A DNA stretch of 64,000 nucleotides from Latrodectus hesperus. Taxonomy: Eukaryota > Arthropoda > Arachnida > Araneae > Theridiidae. The DNA lies in NCBI GenBank assembly GCA_037975125.1, contig CM075854.1:60609926-60673925 (forward strand), read 5' to 3'. Each line of letters starts with the position of its first letter. Position 1 is the first letter of the stretch. The position numbers were made by a program, and so were the translations under genes. This document shows, piece by piece, positions 57,219 to 64,000 of this stretch. Under the pieces are notes generated by a model. That model worked only from the letters and a program-made list of their open reading frames with translations. It made no database searches and was not told where the DNA came from.

Positions 57219-58315
57219 CTTGTTGTTGTTACTAATCCCAGTTGGTGTAGCTCTGCTACACCAACTCCATAAAATCAAAAATCTCCAAAAAGTCTAAAAA
57301 CAGTAACGGGCCCTTCAAAATCTCACGAGCAGTAAAATTTAGGCACTCGAGAATATGGTTGGGGGAAGCCTGTGCGGCCTTACACCAGTGACACTCAGTA
57401 AAGAGTTTCCGACCCTGCTGGAAGGTGAGGGAACTAATGTGACCACTCAAAAAGTGAGATAGAGCCGTCTTTTGCATCTTAGAAATATTTAGACTGTGAG
57501 TCCAACGTGGTCGCACTCCAAAGTACCAAGTGTGAACTGGAGGGGTTCTCCAAAAGGCATTGGTTTCCATTTTCTTTATTGAGGAGATTTCAGAAAAAGT
57601 TAGACAAGTATTATTATGCAAGGCAGCCGCAGAGGCAGATTTGGCCAAGGTATCAGCAATTTCATTCCCCTCCAAACTAACATGAGAAGGAACCCATTGG
57701 AAGTAGATAGTATGTCCTGAAGAAAGTCGACTGACAAGTTCCATGATTTTCAGGCTTATCTTATCCCCAACAGACGTCCTACGAGAGAGGTGCTGTATAG
57801 AGCACCTCTCTTGTTGGACGTCTCTCTGCTTATCTTCACTCTTGGCACAATGATAGGCGCCTAAAGAGACATAGTCCTTTCTCCTTGGCAAATGAGATGC
57901 AGTTGCTTACTGCCGATGTGGAACCTCATTCCTTGAAACGTGTCCCCTATTATATGTTGGATACTGAGTTTGCTTTCTGACTGGGCTTCTATCTAAGGTG
58001 TGTAAAGGTACAGACGTCCCAGAACTGACTAGGCAGATAGCCCTGGAAATGATACATAACATTCCAGTCTCAGATTTAAGAGTGTATACTGATGGCAGTA
58101 GGGGTGACGGAGGTATTTCTGGTAGTGGCATACATATTATGACATCAAATAATATAATAGACATAAAGATTAAGAATGCCGACAACTGCTCTGTGTTCAG
58201 GTCGGAACTCATTGCTATTTATGAGGGATTAAATTTTATTGACATGACTACTGAACTCGATTTTAATGACTTATGGATTTTATCGGATACCCGTGCTATC
58301 ACCTTATAACACTTA
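57219..58315. pseudogene. Broken LINE ORF2 end, RNase H halves in opposite orientation
   Basis: The minus-strand part (57256-57891) carries the second half of RNase H (CSIQHLSRR, YFQWVPSHVSLEGNEIADTL), then HFLSGHISSLTFQQGRKLF, CHWCKAAQASPNHILEC and the end FLDFLEIFDFMELV. Downstream is GGGATTAGTAACAACAACAAGG. The plus-strand part (57998-58309) carries the first half of RNase H: LRVYTDGSRGDGG, FRSELIAIYEGLNF and LWILSDTRAITL. The two halves would join as one domain if one were flipped, as in twin-priming inversions. An inverted repeat (57772-57794 and 57801-57823) marks the junction. This is the same LINE family as 43540-44150. Confidence 0.75.
57772..57823. repeat. Inverted repeat at the LINE inversion junction
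   Basis: Arms of about 23 bp (57772-57794 and 57801-57823) with about three mismatches; the inner eleven bases AGAGAGGTGCT / AGCACCTCTCT are perfect. The loop is GTATAG. Confidence 0.85.
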
Positions 58316-58631
58316 TACCTTGTAGCAAATATTGAAACACATAATGCATTGTAAAAGATTGTAAAACTGACGCAAATATCACATCTTAATTCAAGTACGT
58401 TTTCTATGCAATAAAATTAAATTCTTATATACACTGTGTGTGTGCCTGACATTGAAAATACAACCCTAAGAAAGAGTTGCCCGAAAGTGACAAAAGTCTG
58501 CAATCAGAGGGAGACAGCAACGAACAATAAGTGATCTGTATTTCGAACTGATATGAATAATACACAGGGAGAGAATATAGTCTGTAATCACAGTGGACAG
58601 TGATACACGAAGCAACACGTCTAGGCACAGA

Positions 58632-59568
58632 TTAAATGAGAGTACGGATGACGTCCTGAGGAATGGCTCTCCACATCTTGTCAACCATTTGCCAAAGTGC
58701 TTCTTTTGAAGGAGGCAGTGGCAGGGTTTGCAAATGGCGTCCAATTATACCCCAAACGTGCTCAATTGGTGAGAGATTTGGTGAGAACGGTGGCCAGGGA
58801 AGCAGCTTAACACTTTTCAGGACATGTTGGCTGATGTGAACAATGCGCAGTGAAGCGTTTTCCTGCTGATAAAGAGCATTGGGCACCCCCTGAAGTTAGG
58901 GGAATATTACCGGCCGCAGCACATCATCCACATAACATTGGGTGGCCATAGTGCCTTGAATACGAACTAGAAGTATCCTGTAATCGTACGTAATGGCGCC
59001 ACAAACCATGATGCCGCGTTGTCGCGCGGTGCGGAGTTTCACAATTGCTGCAAGATTGGACGTGTCTTCATATCGAAGCCAAACTCGTACGCGGCGACTA
59101 CCACTGAAGAAACAGAAGCATGACTCATCTGAGAAAACGATCTTTTGACACTTCGTCGTCCACATCGCTCTAATCCAGCACCATTTCAGACGTTGGTGTC
59201 TATGCTGTGAGATGAATGGCAGGCTTCTTGCACCGTGAGCACAGGTTACTGGCAACTAATGGATGGTAAATGGTTCTGCTGGATATGGAAGCATCCAGAG
59301 TGTCTTTCATATGATGCAGAATTTCGATAGACATGCTTTGTGGGGTCGCCACTGTCTTTCGTCGGACGCGTCGATCCACACGTGCTGACTTCACTCTGGC
59401 TGCACCGGCACCACGCAAACATTCCACAGATCATTGTTTCAACCATCTTCGCCACAGTCAGTGCACTGTGGACGCGTCCAGGTGTTTGTTAGCGGCGATT
59501 TTCCGTGAAGACCAACTTAGATTTCTCCATCCGATCATCATGCCCCTTGAAAACTCGTCTGTCTATTG
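58632..59568 (-). pseudogene. Tc1 transposase (interrupted element), multiple frameshifts
   Basis: From the N-terminal side: an HTH remnant with FSRGMMIGWRNLSWSSRKIA (59480-59560), directly next to the hAT target site; a degraded second HTH (59246-59455); IVFSDESCFCFFSGSRRVRV (58896-59255), containing the first catalytic Asp, and IMVCGAITYDYR; then FSPNLSPIEHVWGIIGRHL (58632-58886), containing the catalytic Glu. The Asp of the second motif is damaged (a QQENASLRIVHIS stretch lies where QDNARPHTA is expected). The protein is dead. Confidence 0.85.
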
Positions 59569-59860
59569 CAGTGTTTCTGAAACTTATTTCTTCTACCACC
59601 CCCTTTGAAAATCAATTATTTTTCATCGCCCCCCCATTTTTTATACACTCCAAAAAGTTAAAAACCACAATTTCATTACCTTAATTAATTTAGTTATAGT
59701 GTGCTATATTAGTCAGTTCTGGTGTTTAAACTTACATTCTAACTAGAAATTTTTACCAGTGAAAACAATTAAAACGCTACTTTATAATATTAATAATAGA
59801 TTTTAATCAAATTAAAAGAAACAATATAGATAGGTAATCAATTTTAGTTTGTAAACTAAT

Positions 59861-61812
59861 CTAATGGGATGGATGAATTTGATGATTTTTAACAAGGTTT
59901 GGTTTGTTTGTCGCTCAACGGTCATGTTTTGCACACGAGGGCTAATTAGACCGGGACTTACGGCTTAAAGTGGAATCTGAACCACTACAAACATCCATGC
60001 CCAAGGTGGGATTCGAACCCACGAGCTGTTGAACCGAAGGCAAGAGCGCTAACCATTCGGCTGCCAGCTCGGCGACTTTTAACAAGTTTGTTGATATCAG
60101 GTTGGATTTTACTCAAAAATAGTTGTAAGTCGCCGCGTTTGGTAACTTGCAAATGATTTCTCTTTTTAGTAAGCAGTGTTGTCGCAGTGCTAAATCCTCG
60201 TTCACGCAAATATGATGATGAAAATAATATCAAAAATTGTTGGATGATCAACCACAATCCAGGGTACAATTGCGGAATTGACTTTTGTAGCCAAAATTGT
60301 TGGTAGCCATTTTTAAATTTGATTTTTATTTCCTCGTTCGTTGTCAGTTCTATAAGTTCTTCTTCCAGCTGGGGTGATATTGCTATGTTGACATTTGAAA
60401 AAGGATCTAACACCCAGTCTGGTATTTCCAATTTCAAAATGTCATGGAATCTTTCAATGAAATCACTGTGAAGATTTTCCAAATGTTGGCAGTAGACGAG
60501 CAAGTCGTCGTTGTTGCAGGGTACTGATAAATTGGGAAAATTATGGAACTCACGTCTGCCGATATTCTTCTTGTGTAAGAGCAGCTTGGCTACGAAAGCA
60601 GTGACGATATTTTTTGTTTTTATTAAGTTCAAGTCATCGTCTTGAAGTTGGAAATTCATATCATTAAACAATGCATAAAGGTCTGTCAGGTATGCGATAT
60701 CATTCTTTGATGTGATGAGGTTTTCACGCAATGCTGTGTCTTTGTTTTCCAAGAACTCTATGACAGAGTCAAACAGATTGTAAAAATGAGTCAAATGAGT
60801 AAAAATGAGATAGCCAACGCACTTCCGTGTGAAAGAACAATCTGTTGAAATCTTCATGATTAGCAACACAAAGCTGGTTAAATAATCTGTCATTTAAAGA
60901 GTTGTTTCGGATTTTATTGACTACTCTGCTGACATGTTGCAATGACTGAAACAGTCGTTCACTTAAATTTCTAACAACTAAATGCTGTCGATGTATAACG
61001 CAATGTACAGCAATCACATCAGGAATTCTGTTTTTTAAGTACGACTTGAAGCCTTTTTGACACCCTGTCATAGCTGGAGCACCATCTGTAGCAGCTGATA
61101 TAATATTCTTCAAGGGAATTTCTTTTTCTTCACAAAACTTTTACAGTGTTTTAAAAATGGTTTCTCCTTTTGTGTCTGTCTCCAAATTTCAGCAAATAAA
61201 AGTTCTTGACATATTTTTTCATCTTTAATGAACCTCACGTAAGAACAATGTTTCATTAGTTGGCAAAGTGGACTCATCCAACTGAATTGAAAATTGACTA
61301 GTCTTCAGATGATTGCACAATGACTCTTCAATGTTTTCAGCCATTTCATCAATTCGTCTTTGCACAGAATTATTGCTCAAAGGAGTATTTCAAATGATAT
61401 CTGCCGCCGGTTTATGGAGTACAGTTGTTATAACTTCTTTTATCGCCGGCAAAATTAACGTTTCTCCGATGGTGTGTGGTTTACCTGTTTGAGCAATTAA
61501 CAGAAAGATATTGTATGAAGCTCGAAGTCCGTCATCATCTTGCTTAGCAGCCATCGAAAAAAGTTTCGATACACTTGGCTGAGCATTATGCTTCTTTTCC
61601 AGATCTTGAAAATAGGCTACTTTTTTATCCTTCTTATCTGGATGCATTTTATTTAAATGATCTTGAAGTCTTGAAGGCTTCATCACTTCGTTTGAAAATG
61701 TTTTTGAACAAAAAAGGCACAAAGGCAAAGATGAGTTTGTCGAATTTTCTATGAATCCATATTTAATATATTCTGCACTGTACTGCCATTTCTTCTTTTT
61801 TGCCTGCAACAT
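59861..61812 (-). pseudogene. hAT transposase (ZBED5/SCAND3-like), broken and SINE-interrupted
   Basis: The first frame (61390-61812) starts MLQAKKKKWQYSAEYIKYGF and holds a BED zinc finger (CLFC ... HLNKMH), then KPHTIGETLILPAI. A stop follows LHKPAADII. The middle is shifted (61113-61390) with FSIQLDEST visible on the minus strand near 61290. The catalytic part (60769-61113) has SAATDGAPAMTG and VIAVHCVIHRQHL; a further shift near 60,780 leads to 60,090-60,893, which carries EFLENKDTALRENLITSK and the dimerisation end SSSYLRERGFSTATTLLTKK. The natural C-terminus, LVKNHQIHPSH then stop at 59861, is cut by a SINE at 59897-60073, which adds an alien tail SRRAGSRMVSALAFGSTARG. Confidence 0.88.
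59897..60073 (-). mobile_element. tRNA-derived SINE (family B) inside the hAT transposase
   Basis: 177 bp, the same family and length as 47404-47580 but inverted, with B box GGTTCGAATCCC and an (AAACC)-type tail. The 13-bp target duplication GATTTTTAACAAG / GACTTTTAACAAG (59884-59896 and 60074-60086) has one mismatch. It lies in the last codons of the hAT ORF. Confidence 0.93.
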
Positions 61813-62654
61813 GGCTTTTTAAAAAAAAAATATGTAAATGAAGTGTTGAACTTAAAGACTCGTTTAAAGATAGCGAGCGAAACCACTAATGAAAATATAA
61901 GAAAAATTGCGAGCTTTTATATAGGATTTAAATACAGAAAGCACCGACAGGAATAAGGCAAACACGCACAAACTGGTTTATCTCTTTCGACGCTTATACG
62001 TACTGAGCAAGTTAGGACAAGTATCGATGAACCAGCCGATTGCTACCACGTACAGTCCATTTTCGTATTGCAAAACCGCCACTTGTCAACCATTCTATTC
62101 TGAAAAGGGCCGATAAACTGAGATGGACTTTTTCCTCAGACCGGTTTTTCAGAGGCAGGCATGATCATTTCTCTTTTGTCTCAACCCTATTTTGATGAAC
62201 TCGAAGCAGACCTGACGCATGCGTAAAAGCGCTGAAGGTTTCTCCAAACAAAAACGGACAGTACGTCTACGGAGCACATCATAAGTGCACCGGCTCCCGC
62301 AGTTAGTCTTTATCCCCGGAATGTTTGCCACATTTGGCAACTCATGCATTTACACAGCTGTATACTTTTCGTCATTTTACAGCGTACGTGCATACGGCGT
62401 GCGGTCTATTTACGAAATCTATGTTAAGTATTTTTAAGTTTTTATACCATCATACAGGGTAGAAATATAAACTACGTATTCGTTATTGTGCAGTAGGTAG
62501 GTTTTAATGCTAGTGAAATTTAAAATATAAAGTTAATCAAATTACAAATCTACCATCGCCCCCAATTTTTTTCTGGGCCACTTAACGCCCCTCTCTAGAT
62601 CTCAAACGACCACAAGGGGGCGTTATCGCCCACTTGGGAAAGACTGGTCTATTG

Positions 62655-62940
62655 GAACAGAGTGTGTCGAGTATGGCCCAGGCATTCTCTGCAATTACAG
62701 CCGTCCTTTGCTACAAGAACAAACTTTCAACGATTATTTTCCAAGCAGCAGTAACGGTGCGAAAATTGCCCATTCTACCAGTTATTCAACTTATATCTAA
62801 TCCTACGTACGCTGTAGAGCTGCTCATTTCACATCATTTGCATAACTTGGTAAGGTGCATCTACCCTGAAATTCGCATAATTTTCTAGCCACTCCTTCTT
62901 GGTGTTGCATTTATAATGTCTGGCAATGTATTTGGTCAAC
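62655..62940 (-). other. 5' leader of the split Tc1 element
   Basis: Continuation of the Tc1 element beyond the hAT target duplication. It is a non-coding leader ending in the inverted repeat. The plus ORF here (62634-62888) runs through it and is not a gene. Confidence 0.6.
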
Positions 62941-63329
62941 TAAAAATATTCTAGAGTGTACAAAAAAGGCATGCGGTGATTATCCCTGCATGTGCTTATA
63001 TTACATGAGATATTAAACATTTCACATGTATTACAAATAATACATTTGTAAAGTTGTATTCTATTTTTTTCTTCTTTTTAGGTATATTTTGTTTAATTTA
63101 TCACATTTCCAATGAATTTTTTTTTATTACATCAAAAACGAACTCTTCTGGAAGATAATTTTTTGAACGAAACTTTATAATGACTTCTAAAAAGTCAGAT
63201 TTTAACTATTTCAATACTCTGTTATGATTTTCATCAAGATTTATCCTATTTTTGAAAAAGTAAAATCCTTAAAAATCAAAAATATTAATTTTATAAAATC
63301 TGTCACTTAACATACTTAGACAACAAAAA
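62941..63329. other. AT-rich flank, nothing recognised
   Basis: No ORF, RNA gene or repeat seen. Confidence 0.4.
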
Positions 63330-63404
63330 TGGTTCAGTTGGAAAAGAGCAGCGCACCACATAATGCCAGGCTAGTGACACACGACAACAACAACAACATA
63401 CTTA
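63330..63404 (+). mobile_element. SINE family A, 3' fragment
   Basis: Matches the last 75 bp of the SINE at 43179-43451 (GGTTCAGTTGGAAAAGAGCA, then GACACACGACAACAACAAC). The tRNA-like head is absent, consistent with 5' truncation. Confidence 0.8.
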
Positions 63405-64000
63405 GTTTCAATTAACTATTCAATTGAACATTAATATAATATATTGTGTTCACCAATCAACCAAATTTAGAAGAATATCTTAAAAAATTGTTTTAATTCC
63501 AATACATCAATATCAGTCCATTTTGATTCAATTATTTTAATATTAGGGATAAATTCGAAGATTTGTGTAAAGTATGTTTTTTCTCAGTAAGGAAACGTGA
63601 AATATTCAGATAAAATAAAAAATTTAGCTAAGTCTATTATTCACACGGCAATACACTTGTATTTTTTTGTAAATTTAAAAATAATGAGTTTTGATATTTG
63701 CACTAGCATTTCGCCCAATCAAATTAAATGACTGATGAATCAATATCTGAATTATATATATATATACAAACAATTGGCAAAATGATTATTTGTACACCAC
63801 TTTTTTTTAAAGTTTAGAAACATATAAGCATCTATTTTATTTCTTGCGATGTGTGAGCGTGAGTTTGTTGTTTATTTTTAGGTAAACGTAAAAAATATTT
63901 TGAAATAATTGAAAATAAAATATAAATCTTACACAAACTCTTGAAAAATTTCTTGCAAAAACTATATTTGTACACCTATATCTCCGGTAAGTATTACTAT
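63405..64000. other. AT-rich DNA to the right edge
   Basis: Short AT microsatellite near 63755-63766. Nothing else recognised. Confidence 0.4.

Larger units (their letters stand above)
59569..62646 (-). mobile_element. hAT transposon, 3.1 kb, with 8-bp target duplication
   Basis: The 8-bp target duplication GTCTATTG lies at 59561-59568 and 62647-62654. The ends are CAGTGTTTCTGAAAC on the left and, read inverted, CAGTCTTTCCCAAGT on the right, followed on both sides by C/G-rich subterminal repeats (CACCCCC and CGCCCCC words). It is inserted in the N-terminal coding region of a Tc1 transposase. Confidence 0.95.
58432..62940 (-). mobile_element. Tc1 element split by a hAT transposon
   Basis: The left part (58432-59568) holds the 3' half of a transposase. 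The right part (62655 to about 62940) holds the 5' leader. The two ends share an imperfect inverted repeat (TGCCTGACATTGAAAATACA on the left; TGCCAGACATTATAAATGCA when the right end is read inverted). The intervening 3.1 kb is the hAT. A TA lies at both outer ends. The right boundary is approximate. Confidence 0.8.

Noticed and set aside
62634..62888. 84-codon plus ORF
   Set aside because: Runs antisense through the hAT end, target duplication and Tc1 leader; not a gene.

Overview
The window looks like nuclear DNA from an arthropod, most likely a spider or other arachnid. It is very AT-rich, has few and intron-split host genes, and is crowded with transposable elements: Tc1/mariner, hAT, pogo/Tigger-like, RNase-H-bearing LINEs, tRNA-derived SINEs and a Polinton/Maverick. 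The assignment rests on the character of the elements and cannot be proved without a search.

1-13,990: most of a Polinton (Maverick), a virus-like DNA transposon related to adintoviruses. The protein-primed DNA polymerase B lies on the minus strand and runs off the left edge. Its N-terminus is built from two small exons plus C2H2 zinc fingers. A plus-strand cargo block (an AlkB-like gene and a Cys-rich gene) follows. Then comes a minus-strand morphogenesis block that reads, from its 5' end: small membrane protein, chromodomain integrase, minor capsid (penton-like) protein, glycine-rich core protein, double jelly-roll major capsid protein, adenain-like protease, FtsK/HerA packaging ATPase, small basic protein, and a conserved Polinton protein of unknown role. 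Most genes carry a few frameshifts or stops, so this copy is decayed but recent. The divergent promoter between polB and the cargo holds perfect heat-shock elements beside a TATA box. A full mariner-type element with an intact transposase sits inside the first intron of polB.

14,512-26,771: a host gene that I identify as a short TPX2 (spindle assembly / Aurora A activator) from two motif matches. It is spread over small exons with a 6.4 kb first intron. That intron contains a promoter-like block with inverted CCAAT, CRE and a CDE/CHR pair. A decayed Tc1 element sits just before the last exon.

26,772-49,640: mostly AT-rich intergenic or intronic DNA with three Tc1 copies of one family (31.9, 38.5 and 46.8 kb), a Tc1 fragment, SINEs, a 95-bp minisatellite, a Tigger-like MITE carrying a SINE, two LINE fragments and long (AT)n runs.

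49,651-55,407: a host coding exon split by a full-length 5.6 kb LINE (ORF1 with zinc knuckles; ORF2 with endonuclease, reverse transcriptase and RNase H) flanked by 13-bp target-site duplications.

56,100-64,000: a GC-rich islet, a head-to-head broken LINE, and a three-layer nest (Tc1 interrupted by hAT, hAT interrupted by SINE) with target duplications visible for the inner two layers.
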